Assembly (NCBI GenBank): GCA_964443275.1
Contig: CAYUCE010000052.1
Span: 1 to 12,807 of the forward strand
Direction of reading: 5' to 3'
Origin: CAYUCE01 sp964443275
GTDB taxonomy: Bacteria; Bipolaricaulota; Bipolaricaulia; CAYUCE01
Length of the DNA stretch: 12,807 nt
Shown here: piece by piece, positions 1-6,770 of the stretch
Layout: every line of letters starts with the position of its first letter
Numbering within the stretch: the stretch's first letter is position 1
Notes under the pieces: generated by a model
Databases searched by the model: none
Told to the model about the DNA's origin: nothing
The model's input: the letters and a program-made list of their open reading frames with translations, nothing else
Program-made: the position numbers and the translations under genes

Positions 1-60
1 CTCTATAGGCTTTTTGCCCCTTTTATTTTTTGCCTAAGAGGGGGAAGTTGAGCTAGGTAT

Positions 61-89
61 TTGACGAAAATCTTTGGAAGTGTTATAAT
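61..89 (+). promoter_or_regulatory. sigma70-type promoter for the secreted protein gene
   Basis: A -35 element TTGACG (61-66) and a perfect -10 TATAAT (84-89) are separated by 17 bases. Transcription should begin near 95-97, about 100 bases before the start codon at 199. The predicted start lies inside the left arm of the perfect inverted repeat at 92-124, so promoter and repeat probably act together. Bases 1-60 show nothing else I can name. Confidence 0.75.
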
Positions 90-91
90 AC

Positions 92-124
92 CTCCCAGGT
101 GGGATAACTTATCCCACCTGGGAG
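92..124. repeat. perfect 16-1-16 inverted repeat at the transcription start
   Basis: The arms (92-107 and 109-124) are exact reverse complements of 16 bases around a single central C. The repeat begins 2 bases after the -10 box of the promoter at 61-89. In RNA it would form a long GC-rich stem at the extreme 5' end. No T-run follows, so it does not look like an intrinsic terminator. It may be an operator for a dimeric regulator or a 5' stem-loop that protects or controls the mRNA; sequence alone cannot decide. Confidence 0.85.
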
Positions 125-198
125 AGCCGCCAAGTAAACGGAAGAAGCTTGTGGATTAACCATTTTCATCTGAAAACTATAAGGAGGTTGGAATTTTA

Positions 199-1611
199 AT
201 GAAGCGATTTTTGTGGATAAGTTTGGTATTCGCAGTTTGGGCTTTTTGTTTTTCTATGATCTCTTTAGCTAGTGTAGAAGGTGATTTCACTTTTGATATA
301 TGGGTATCACCTCAGACTACAAGTAGTCAAGCGGCGCGGATGGACATAAACTTCGAAGGGTTACTTAACTTAGATATTGAGCTCAGTGGGCTTACTTTCT
401 CTCAGGATCTGGCTTTAGGGGTGGCCGGGATGGAGCATTATATTGCCAAAATGTCAACCACCCTGGGGGCTTTTAACTTAAAAGATGAGTTTTCTTTCGC
501 TGTGCCTTATATAGGATGTCCGTTCTATAAGCCGGTCCATTATACGGATATAAGTGCTTTTACCACCTACATGCCATTTGATAAGTGTAGGCCAATAGGA
601 GAGCTTATGTTTGTCAAGAAGCGGTTTTCAGCCCAGCTAACTATATCTGGTCTCAGTTTTACTAATTCTTTTTTGTTCGAGGATGTCAATTTCCCTCAGC
701 CAACGGATGGATACTCATTGCCTTACACTGGCCCCGATCCTTACAAGCCTTCAGATCAAGAGTTTCACTTTGGAGGTATCTTAGAAATCAGCGGTGAAAC
801 CGTTTCGGGAATCACGGTAACTTCCAAAACTGGTATCTGCGCCGATTGGGATATTACCCTTTTCCCTGGATGGTGGGGTCCGTATTATTCCTGGCAGGAG
901 ATAAATTGGGGACCGATGAAGACGATCAAAAAATATATTTGGTGGGAGGAAGTATGTGAGGATAATGAGTTTAAACTTACTATGGAATATCTAGCCGTTG
1001 AGGGAATTTCTATGTTTGAAGATCTTTCGCTAAATAATTATTTGCTTTTCCGTCCTGATCTTTCTTCTGGATTTAAAGATTATATAAACCTGGACCTGGA
1101 TTTGTCTGACCTGGGTCGCTTGGTTGCTTTTTTAAAAATTGATATGCCAGGGACATTGGAAATTGATCCTGCCTATTGGAATACCCCGGGATTAGGTGCT
1201 CCTTTTGTTGAGTTACAGCTTTCAAATTGGCTAACCATGGTTTGGGAAGATGTGAATGCTAATATTGTCCCTGATAGCTCTGATATGATTACTTCCATTT
1301 CAAAGTGGTCCTTCAAAAACTCAAATGGCCTTGTAATGGGTCAATTCGTACCGGAGATAGGGCCGGTGCGAGTGCTTGGCCGCGTTAATCTACCGATTTC
1401 ACCTTCTCAACAGATCGGAACGCTAGAAATTAATGCCCTCTGGGAACGGGGAACTTGGCCTACATGGAATGGTCAGCTTAGATTTAGTAAAGTTGACTTC
1501 GCTTTCGAGAAATCCCTGGATCAGCACAGTAAACTTAATATTAGCGCTATGTTTAGCGCTACGGGACTGGAGGCTGCAAACTTTTCTCTAAACACAAAAT
1601 TTAGCCTATAA
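199..1611 (+). CDS. exported beta-rich protein of unknown function
   Basis: The 470-residue product starts with a classical signal peptide: basic MKR, a hydrophobic stretch to about residue 22, and a likely cleavage near SLA-S (residues 22-25). The mature part is rich in alternating hydrophobic/polar beta strands, Gly, Trp and Phe. Loosely recurring 'GL(S/T)F' or 'GISMF' strand motifs occur near residues 64, 155 and 270. There is no transmembrane helix after the signal peptide, so it is likely secreted or cell-surface. I do not recognise a family. The ATG is preceded by AAGGAGG (181-187) with a somewhat long 11-base spacer. The gene has its own strong promoter with a long inverted repeat. Just after the stop, the +1 frame stays open from 1592 to about 1690 and reads like another beta strand, so the 3' end may be frameshifted. 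Downstream propeller genes suggest a shared surface function. Confidence 0.8.
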   Translation: MKRFLWISLVFAVWAFCFSMISLASVEGDFTFDIWVSPQTTSSQAARMDINFEGLLNLDIELSGLTFSQDLALGVAGMEHYIAKMSTTLGAFNLKDEFSFAVPYIGCPFYKPVHYTDISAFTTYMPFDKCRPIGELMFVKKRFSAQLTISGLSFTNSFLFEDVNFPQPTDGYSLPYTGPDPYKPSDQEFHFGGILEISGETVSGITVTSKTGICADWDITLFPGWWGPYYSWQEINWGPMKTIKKYIWWEEVCEDNEFKLTMEYLAVEGISMFEDLSLNNYLLFRPDLSSGFKDYINLDLDLSDLGRLVAFLKIDMPGTLEIDPAYWNTPGLGAPFVELQLSNWLTMVWEDVNANIVPDSSDMITSISKWSFKNSNGLVMGQFVPEIGPVRVLGRVNLPISPSQQIGTLEINALWERGTWPTWNGQLRFSKVDFAFEKSLDQHSKLNISAMFSATGLEAANFSLNTKFSL

Positions 1612-1663
1612 TTTCCTGACAGCCGGAATTCAAGATGGGAAAATGGGCTCTATCTCCCTTGCT

Positions 1664-1691
1664 TTGAACTCAAGTTGTACTTTGATATAAT
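1664..1691 (+). promoter_or_regulatory. possible promoter for the propeller gene pair
   Basis: TTGAAC (1664-1669) and a perfect TATAAT (1686-1691) are spaced 16 bases apart. This would give a leader of roughly 235 bases before the start at 1934. The -35 matches only four of six consensus bases, so the call is tentative. Confidence 0.35.
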
Positions 1692-1885
1692 TTTGTTCAC
1701 CAGAAGGGAGCAAATGGATACCCTATTGAGCCGAAAGGGCAGTGGAATATATAACCAAGCAGTAACTAGAGTCTACTAAGCGATATTTCTTTGCTTCCTG
1801 TGGGAATGGTGGTGGGTAAGGTGGAACTGTAAAGAGTTCCCATCAGCAAAAATCTAGGTTAATAATTGACCCTACGCCAAGATCC

Positions 1886-1903
1886 GTAGCGGAAGGCTTC
1901 AGC
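1886..1903 (+). repeat. 18-bp dispersed repeat, copy 1
   Basis: GTAGCGGAAGGCTTCAGC occurs here and identically at 4248-4265, on either side of the two propeller genes. The core GGCTTCAGCC is nearly palindromic. Two identical 18-mers in intergenic DNA of this window are unlikely by chance. They may belong to a genome-wide short interspersed repeat. Confidence 0.6.
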
Positions 1904-1933
1904 CGCAGTATTGTACTAACAAAAAGGAGGTCG

Positions 1934-3085
1934 ATGATCATTAAAGCTAAGTCTTATAAGTTCTCTCTTTCCCTGAAGATTATTTTAATTTTCTGCTTGT
2001 CTTTTTCTTTCTACGTGGCACCCGGTTTGCGAGGAGTGGATGTAGGGGCTGAAAAGTGGTCCTTCTTTACCGGAGGGAACGTTTATTCTTCTCCTAGCCT
2101 AGGTCCGGATGGTGCGATATATGTGGGCTCAGGTAATACCAAGCTCTATGCCCTAAACCCTGATGGTACAAAGAAATGGGGATACTCAACCGAGGGATGG
2201 GTTTATTCCTCACCGGCTATCGCTGAGGATGGTAGCATTTATTTTGGCTCTTACGACGGTTATCTTTATGCGTTAAACCCAGATGGTGCGTTGAAATGGA
2301 GATACAAAACCTATGACAAAATTCATGCTTCCCCGGCTATTGGACCACATGGTACCATTTACATAAGCTCATCTGATTATCTGTTTTACGCCCTAAATTC
2401 GGATGGTACCCTTAAGTGGAATTTTGTGACCGATGGCGGAAGTTATTCCTCCCCGGCAGTTTCGGCAGATGGTACAATATACTTTGGATCCTATGATGGC
2501 AACCTTTATGCCCTTAATCCAGATGGAAGCCTCGGTTGGAGTTTTCCAACCGAAGACAGAATAGGTCACTCATCCCCAGCTATCGGTGAAAATGGAGTTA
2601 TTTATATCGGTTCGATGGATCACAAAGTTTATGCCATTAAACCCGATGGCACCAAGAAATGGGAATATGAAACAGAGGGAGAGATCTACTCCTCCCTGGC
2701 CATTGGGCCCGATGGAACCATCTATATCGGCTCTGAAGATGGTAATTTATATGCTCTATGCCCTGATGGAACGCTCAAATGGAACTATCCAGCCGGTGGG
2801 CGTATACGCTCTTCCCCTGCTGTAGGCGCCGATGGGACAATCTATGTAGGATCCCACGATAGAAAGCTTCTTGCTCTAAATCCAGATGGCACCCTTAACT
2901 GGGCCTTTGATACCAAAGCGCCAGTTTATTCCTCTCCGGTCATTAGTGCCGATGGGACAATCTATGTAGGTTCAGGGGACAGCAATTTCAGCCTCTATGC
3001 TATACGCACTTTTAGTCCGGGATTAGCCAATTCACCCTGGCCCATGTTTCGTCACGGTCCTAGGCGAAGAGGGCGAGGTAGTTGA
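1934..3085 (+). CDS. exported PQQ-like beta-propeller protein (8 blades), first copy
   Basis: The 383-residue product has an N-terminal signal or anchor segment (about residues 10-28, basic then hydrophobic) followed by eight tandem repeats of about 40 residues. Each repeat follows the pattern W-x-F/Y, SSPAI, DGTIYxGS, LYALNPDG, KW, which is the PQQ-like (quinoprotein/WD-like) beta-propeller blade. The C-terminal closure is LANSPWPMFRHGP plus an Arg/Gly-rich tail. Related propellers bind proteins, polysaccharides or act as assembly scaffolds, and many bind no PQQ. I see no dehydrogenase active site, so catalysis should not be assumed. AAGGAGG ends only 3 bases before the ATG, but a later start would remove the signal segment. 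The stop overlaps the start of the next propeller gene by 4 bases, indicating translational coupling. DNA is repetitive with a period near 120 bases. Confidence 0.9.
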   Translation: MIIKAKSYKFSLSLKIILIFCLSFSFYVAPGLRGVDVGAEKWSFFTGGNVYSSPSLGPDGAIYVGSGNTKLYALNPDGTKKWGYSTEGWVYSSPAIAEDGSIYFGSYDGYLYALNPDGALKWRYKTYDKIHASPAIGPHGTIYISSSDYLFYALNSDGTLKWNFVTDGGSYSSPAVSADGTIYFGSYDGNLYALNPDGSLGWSFPTEDRIGHSSPAIGENGVIYIGSMDHKVYAIKPDGTKKWEYETEGEIYSSLAIGPDGTIYIGSEDGNLYALCPDGTLKWNYPAGGRIRSSPAVGADGTIYVGSHDRKLLALNPDGTLNWAFDTKAPVYSSPVISADGTIYVGSGDSNFSLYAIRTFSPGLANSPWPMFRHGPRRRGRGS

Positions 3086-4242
3086 AATCTCTTTATAAGA
3101 AGGTATCTGGTAAGATGGTTTTTCGAGCCTTTACAAAAATCCTTATCTTACTAACCATTATTATTTCTGTTTCCACAGTTGCCTCTTATCCCACCACCGA
3201 GGGGACTATAAGATGGTCCTTTTCTACGGGTGATACGATACTTTCCTCGCCAGCTATTGGCCCGGCCGGCGTTATCTACTTTGGCTCCAATGACGGAAAA
3301 CTCAGAGCCCTGGATACCTCTGGTTCTCCTGTTTGGAGTTTCAGGGCCAAAGCAGGGATAGGTTCAGCGCCGACTTTAAGCGATTACGGGAGTCTTTATA
3401 TAGGTGGCGGTGTAAATAAATTTTACGCCCTCGGTTTTGACGGGATTGAGAAGTGGAGCTTTTTTATTGGGGGCTCGGTAGTTGGAGCGCCGGCAGTTGG
3501 TTTAGACGGTGAGGTTTATGTCAACTCAGGAAGTGGTGAAATCCACGCTGTTAATCCAGACGGAACAAAAAAATGGGAGTTTGATACCGGCAACTGGATC
3601 AAAACTGCCCCGGCCATAAGTTCGGATGGGACGATATATGTAACCCGTGGGCACGGGATGGTTTATGCTTTCAATCCCGATGGAACTATTAAGTGGAAAT
3701 ATGAGGTTCCTATAGGTTCAAACATTTCCTCATCACCGGCCATAGATAGAGATGGGACGATATATTTTGGCACTTGGGATGGGGAGCTTTATGCTCTTTG
3801 GCCCGATGGAACTTTGAAATGGCGGTTTGCGGCAAGGTCCTGGATTGATTCTTCCCCGGCCATCGGTGAAGACGGAACTATCTATGTCGGCTCGGGAGAT
3901 TGGCATTTGTATGCTATTAATCCTAATGGAACGATAAAGTGGAAGTTTAGAGCCGGTGCTCCGGTGGATTCTTCACCTGCTATAGGTGATGACGGGGTTA
4001 TCTATTTCGGGGCTGGAAACGGCAAATTTTACGCAGTTCTTCCAGACGGCACGGAAAGCTGGCATATCAGCACCGGGGATAGAGTTACATCCTCTCCGGT
4101 GATTTATAAGGGTGTAGCCTACTTTGGTTCTTGGGACGGTAACCTATATGCGGTCAATGTTTCTAGTTCCAAATTGGCCGATTCCCCCTGGCCAATGTAT
4201 GGCCACGATCCAAGGCATACCTGCCGACAGGACAGGGAATAG
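3082..4242 (+). CDS. exported PQQ-like beta-propeller protein (8 blades), second copy
   Basis: The 386-residue protein is a diverged paralogue of the gene before it. A hydrophobic signal segment (about residues 17-33, ILILLTIIISVSTVAS) is followed by eight PQQ-like blades of about 40 residues (SSPAIG..GTIYFGS..LYA..PDGT.KW). It closes with LADSPWPMYGHDPRHT. Blades 2-4 are the most diverged (GSAPTLSDYG, GAPAVGLDG). The start used is a TTG inside a TTGA overlap with the previous stop. An ATG at 3115 would also keep the signal peptide and is a fair alternative. Likely function is the same as its partner: an extracytoplasmic scaffold or ligand-binding propeller; no catalytic residues are evident. 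Two stacked propellers suggest tandem duplication, supported by a third remnant at 4741-4785. Confidence 0.88.
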   Translation: MKSLYKKVSGKMVFRAFTKILILLTIIISVSTVASYPTTEGTIRWSFSTGDTILSSPAIGPAGVIYFGSNDGKLRALDTSGSPVWSFRAKAGIGSAPTLSDYGSLYIGGGVNKFYALGFDGIEKWSFFIGGSVVGAPAVGLDGEVYVNSGSGEIHAVNPDGTKKWEFDTGNWIKTAPAISSDGTIYVTRGHGMVYAFNPDGTIKWKYEVPIGSNISSSPAIDRDGTIYFGTWDGELYALWPDGTLKWRFAARSWIDSSPAIGEDGTIYVGSGDWHLYAINPNGTIKWKFRAGAPVDSSPAIGDDGVIYFGAGNGKFYAVLPDGTESWHISTGDRVTSSPVIYKGVAYFGSWDGNLYAVNVSSSKLADSPWPMYGHDPRHTCRQDRE

Positions 4243-4247
4243 GAATT

Positions 4248-4265
4248 GTAGCGGAAGGCTTCAGC
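4248..4265 (+). repeat. 18-bp dispersed repeat, copy 2
   Basis: Identical to 1886-1903 (GTAGCGGAAGGCTTCAGC), starting 5 bases after the stop of the second propeller gene. Here it continues as TTTCC, so GGAAGGCT can pair with AGCTTTCC to form a small imperfect hairpin. No T-run follows directly, so a terminator role is weakly supported. Confidence 0.6.
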
Positions 4266-4359
4266 TTTCCAATTGCTGATTCTATTAAAACTACCAGAAT
4301 ATAGGTAAAATTTGGAAAACAGGTTGTTTTGACCTAGGATAAAGAAGCAAAAGGGTGAT

Positions 4360-4650
4360 ATGGAAGACGGCAATTATAGTTTGAGCAGAAAGGTAAATGG
4401 CAAATGGGCAACCAGAGTGAACTGGAATGATTCATACGCAGTTAATAAGGGAACCAAAGCCAATCGGCTGCGAATATTGATCGATTCATCTAACACCATG
4501 AAGTTTTACGCAAATGGTAACCCCATCAAGACGGTTTTAATGGAGCCTTATTATAATGGGGGGATGGTTGCCTTGTATGCATGGGGATATGAGGATAATT
4601 TTGAAGCTAACTTTGACTACGTTAAGTTAATGAGTCCAAATGAATGTTAG
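4360..4650 (+). CDS. C-terminal fragment of a concanavalin/LamG-like domain (probably truncated gene)
   Basis: The 96 residues contain DGNYSLSRKVNGKW, an 'RLRILIDSSNTMKFYANG' strand pair, 'GGMVALYAW' and a closing 'FEANFDYVKLM'. This order is typical of the second half of jelly-roll domains of the LamG/DUF1080 (3-keto-disaccharide hydrolase-like) type, which bind or cleave glycans. The first half of the domain and any signal peptide are missing. In frame, the sequence is open only back to about 4333, where a TGA (4330-4332) blocks it. The AGGGTGA before the ATG is too close to be a good ribosome site. I read it as a 5'-truncated remnant of a secreted protein, sitting between the intact propellers and a decayed propeller tail. 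If expressed, the domain would be incomplete. Confidence 0.5.
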   Translation: MEDGNYSLSRKVNGKWATRVNWNDSYAVNKGTKANRLRILIDSSNTMKFYANGNPIKTVLMEPYYNGGMVALYAWGYEDNFEANFDYVKLMSPNEC

Positions 4651-4740
4651 TTTCCTAAGAAAATAATGGTAGGCGTAATCCTTGCTCCTATCGGCTCAAT
4701 CAGCAAAAACCAGTACACGAGTAGTGAGAGGTTAAGTGGG

Positions 4741-4785
4741 TTGGCCGATTATTCTTGGCCAATGTACTGTCATGATCCCCGCCTA
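4741..4785 (+). pseudogene. remnant of a third PQQ-like propeller (C-terminal signature only)
   Basis: Translation gives LADYSWPMYCHDPRL, matching the closing peptide LADSPWPMYGHDPRH of the intact second propeller. The DNA shares exact blocks with 4174-4215, including TTGGCCGATT and TGGCCAATGTA. The remnant lies inside a short open frame (4666-4809, 47 codons) whose other residues do not resemble blades, and I see no blade motifs upstream. It is therefore most likely the eroded 3' end of a former propeller copy. Confidence 0.7.
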
Positions 4786-4849
4786 CTCACCTTAATTTTA
4801 CCCTGTTGAATTTATGCACGTTATTGTGTACATTATTAGGGTGATTTAA

Positions 4850-5125
4850 ATGAGTGAGAAAACTCTATCTGTAGCTGAGGCTCGGAGAAATTTACTTAAA
4901 CTAATACATAATTCTACTGAATCCTTTGATAGATATATACTTACCAAAAACGGAAAGCCCGAGGTGGTCTTGCTAAACTATGAGGATTATCAGAGCTTAA
5001 TGGAGACCCTGGATGTTTTAGGTAATCCTTCCTTGGTTAATGAGCTTGAGAGAAGGAAAAGGGAGCTAGAAGAAGGGAAGGCGGAAACTAAACACCACTT
5101 TGAAGTCTTTAAGGATTCCCAGTAA
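4850..5125 (+). CDS. type II antitoxin, Phd/YefM family
   Basis: The 91-residue protein has the Phd/YefM layout: an N-terminal DNA-binding part (SVAEARRNLLKLI, residues 7-19), the strand 'RYILTKNGKPEVVLLNYEDYQSL' (about 28-50) that forms the dimer core, then a helical, charged C-terminal tail expected to wrap around the toxin. Such proteins neutralise a RelE/ParE/Doc-type toxin and repress their own operon. AGGGTGA precedes the ATG. The toxin reading frame begins 3 bases after this stop but is broken (5128-5404), so this is probably an orphan antitoxin, or one acting on a toxin elsewhere. Confidence 0.88.
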   Translation: MSEKTLSVAEARRNLLKLIHNSTESFDRYILTKNGKPEVVLLNYEDYQSLMETLDVLGNPSLVNELERRKRELEEGKAETKHHFEVFKDSQ

Positions 5126-5127
5126 GT

Positions 5128-5404
5128 TTGAGCTTTCAACTCCGTTATCATCCTGCGGCTGCGGATGAGGTAAAGAGTCTTGGACCTCAAATAAAAAGTC
5201 GCATAAAGAATTCTATCGAACATTTGTAAGATAACCCTCTGGAAGGAAAATCTCTTAAGGGCAAATTGAGTGGTTATTGGAGTAAACGGGTTGGCGATTA
5301 TCGAATCATCTACACTATTGATAGTAATAAAAATCTGCTTTATATCTTAATGGGTTGGTCATAGAAAGGATGTTTATGATCAGGCCCGGAGAAAACTTCC
5401 GTAA
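5128..5404 (+). pseudogene. broken RelE/ParE-family toxin partner of the antitoxin
   Basis: Starting from TTG at 5128, the frame reads LSFQLRYHPAAADEVKSL and then meets TAA at codon 34 (5227-5229). Past that stop it continues as recognisable RelE/ParE sequence: 'LEGKSLKGKLSGYWSKRVGD', YRIIYTID and LLYIL. A single extra base near 5350-5354 then shifts the frame; the restored frame reads VGHRKDVYDQARRKLP, the usual end of this family ('GHRKDVY'). It ends at TAA 5402-5404. Without the two lesions it would be about 91 residues, normal for a RelE-type mRNA interferase or ParE-type gyrase inhibitor. Two independent disruptions argue for real inactivation rather than one sequencing error. Confidence 0.85.
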
Positions 5405-5450
5405 AGAGTGGTAGCTCACACCGGCAGAGAATAAAGCTGAAGTAGTGAAG

Positions 5451-5480
5451 TTGGACTAACCTATCTTTTACACTTATAAT
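5451..5480 (+). promoter_or_regulatory. probable promoter for the aspartyl protease gene
   Basis: A perfect TATAAT (5475-5480) has a weak -35 (TTGGAC, 5451-5456) 18 bases upstream. It lies 27 bases before the start codon and is followed by the ribosome site AGAGGTG (5494-5500). Confidence 0.5.
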
Positions 5481-5507
5481 TAGCATAGAGGTAAGAGGTG
5501 ATTAGTC

Positions 5508-5861
5508 ATGGGGCATACTTGGGTTAATATTACCATATCGGATTTGGAGAAAAAGAAATCAAAAAAGGTAAAAGCGCTGGTGGATACCGGAGCTTCTCTA
5601 ACCACCTTACCGGAAAGAATCGCTAAGGAAATAGGTATTGAACCCGTGGATGAAGAACTGGTTTCCACAGGTGCAGGAGAAATTAAGGTAAGTCGCGGTC
5701 GGGCATGGATAAAACTAAAAGGTAAAGAGAGTCCCTTTGATGTCTGGATCTCGGATTTTATTGATAAAGTTTTATTAGGGGTGGTGGTTCTGGAATCTTT
5801 TGGCTACGAAGTGGATCCTAAGACGGGAAAACTCAAGAAAAGGCCGTTACTGCTTTATTAG
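5508..5861 (+). CDS. small retropepsin-like (clan AA) aspartyl protease family protein
   Basis: The 117-residue protein carries the hallmark ALVDTGASLTTLP (residues 23-35, catalytic Asp26-Thr27-Gly28). A flap-like region (ELVSTGAGEIKVSRGRAWI) follows, then the C-terminal 'LLGVVVLESFGYEVDPKTGKL'. This is the typical single-domain retropepsin-like layout, about 110-130 residues and active as a homodimer. No signal peptide or membrane segment is seen, so it is cytoplasmic. Substrate is unknown; bacterial stand-alone members often sit beside toxin-antitoxin genes, as here. AGAGGTG lies 7 bases before the ATG. Its last 15 bases overlap the end of ribF on the other strand, and no terminator separates them. 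Confidence 0.85.
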   Translation: MGHTWVNITISDLEKKKSKKVKALVDTGASLTTLPERIAKEIGIEPVDEELVSTGAGEIKVSRGRAWIKLKGKESPFDVWISDFIDKVLLGVVVLESFGYEVDPKTGKLKKRPLLLY

Positions 5862-6770
5862 AAGGATCTTTTTGGCAACTTGTGCGTCTTGTTTCATTCT
5901 ATTGGCAAGAGACTTGGAATTGGGGAATTTCTGATCATCCCGTATTTTCGAAACTAAAGCTGTCTTTATATTTTTCCCCAAAAAGTCCTGCCTGGGTTCC
6001 TGTTCCAATAGATGAATTTCATATGACTTGTCGCTTTCATTAAAAGTAGGCCTATTACCTATATAGAAAAGGCTTTCCTGCTTGTTATGGTGGAAAGGTA
6101 GATAGGTATATGAGGCGTAGATTCCCTGCTCTGGGGCCACCAGTCTTTTGTCAATGGCCAAATTTACGGTGGGAAAACCCAGCGATCGACCTCGGCCCTT
6201 TCCCGAAATAACTGCCCCCTGCAATTTAGGAAAGTATCCCAATAGCTTTCTTGCCCTGGCTACTTGCCCGCGGCGGATAAGTTCTCTGATCCTAGTGCTG
6301 GAAACGGGTTGTCCATCCATTTCTTCAAACTCCGCTACGGTTAGTTTAAAATCATATTCCCGGCTTAACTTTTTAAGAAAAGCCGTATCTCCACTTCTTT
6401 TGTTTCCAAACCTAAAATCTCTACCTACAATAAGTGCTTTCATATTGAGCCTTTTTATTAAAATCCCGGCCACAAATTCCTCCGGGCCCAAATCCCGGAT
6501 ATTTGCAAACTGAGCAATAACTAAGTGATCGCAAGCTTTCTCCAACAGCTCGAACTTCTCTTCTGGAGCTAAGATAAGCTTTAACTTTTCGTCCAAATAG
6601 TTTTTGGGAGGTTGATCAAAGGTAAAGATTAGGCTTTCTAGGCCATACTTTTTGGCTTTCCTTCGCATTTCTTCCAGCAATTTTTTATGGCCTAGATGTA
6701 CTCCGTCGAAGGTGCCCAGGGTAACTATAGTTTCCGGCTCCGGTTTCCACTCATCTAGCCTCTTTTTCAC
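5847..6770 (-). CDS. ribF: bifunctional riboflavin kinase / FMN adenylyltransferase (FAD synthetase)
   Basis: RibF phosphorylates riboflavin to FMN and adenylates FMN to FAD. The 307-residue length is normal. The N-terminal nucleotidyltransferase domain shows TLGTFDGVHLGHKKLL (residues 17-32, with the HxGH nucleotide-binding motif), GRDFRFGNKRSGD (about 115-127) and VSSTRIRELI. The C-terminal flavokinase domain shows GKGRGRSLGFPTVNL, GIYA, the 'IGNRPTF' signature and EIHLLEQ. The start is GTG (6768-6770), preceded by AAGGTGG inside the end of nrnA. The two genes overlap by 20 bases, so translation is probably coupled. In many bacteria truB lies between nrnA and ribF; it is absent here. The end converges on, and overlaps, the aspartyl protease gene. 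Confidence 0.95.
   Translation of the reverse strand: MKKRLDEWKPEPETIVTLGTFDGVHLGHKKLLEEMRRKAKKYGLESLIFTFDQPPKNYLDEKLKLILAPEEKFELLEKACDHLVIAQFANIRDLGPEEFVAGILIKRLNMKALIVGRDFRFGNKRSGDTAFLKKLSREYDFKLTVAEFEEMDGQPVSSTRIRELIRRGQVARARKLLGYFPKLQGAVISGKGRGRSLGFPTVNLAIDKRLVAPEQGIYASYTYLPFHHNKQESLFYIGNRPTFNESDKSYEIHLLEQEPRQDFLGKNIKTALVSKIRDDQKFPNSKSLANRMKQDAQVAKKILLIKQ

Larger units (their letters stand above)
1612..1933. other. 322-bp gap: possible coding remnant, promoter and dispersed repeat
   Basis: No complete gene is visible. The first ~80 bases read in the +1 frame as a short beta-strand-like tail of the preceding gene, ending at a TAA near 1688-1690. A TATAAT box (1686-1691) with a partial -35 (TTGAAC, 1664-1669) could drive the propeller genes. 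An 18-bp repeat shared with 4248-4265 lies at 1886-1903. The ribosome site AAGGAGG (1924-1930) is only 3 bases from the next start codon. I see no riboswitch consensus or intrinsic terminator. Confidence 0.5.

Noticed and set aside
2586..2825. Open frame inside the first propeller gene
   Set aside because: It is an out-of-frame shadow of the blade repeats with no ribosome site of its own.
2050..3000. Regular ~120-bp periodicity resembling a tandem repeat or CRISPR-like array
   Set aside because: The period equals the 40-residue propeller blade and the sequence is one open coding frame; repeats are diverged and too long for CRISPR.
1934..4242. Calling the propeller genes PQQ-dependent dehydrogenases
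   Set aside because: Only the blade repeats are present; no catalytic or cofactor-binding residues of quinoprotein dehydrogenases are visible.
1725..4700. 10-bp inverted pair ATTGAGCCGA (1725-1734) / TCGGCTCAAT (4691-4700) around the propeller region
   Set aside because: Too short to claim as element ends; no target duplication or transposase is present.
4806..4834. TTGAAT/TACATT as a promoter for the antitoxin
   Set aside because: Each box matches only four consensus bases and the implied start would cut into the ribosome site.
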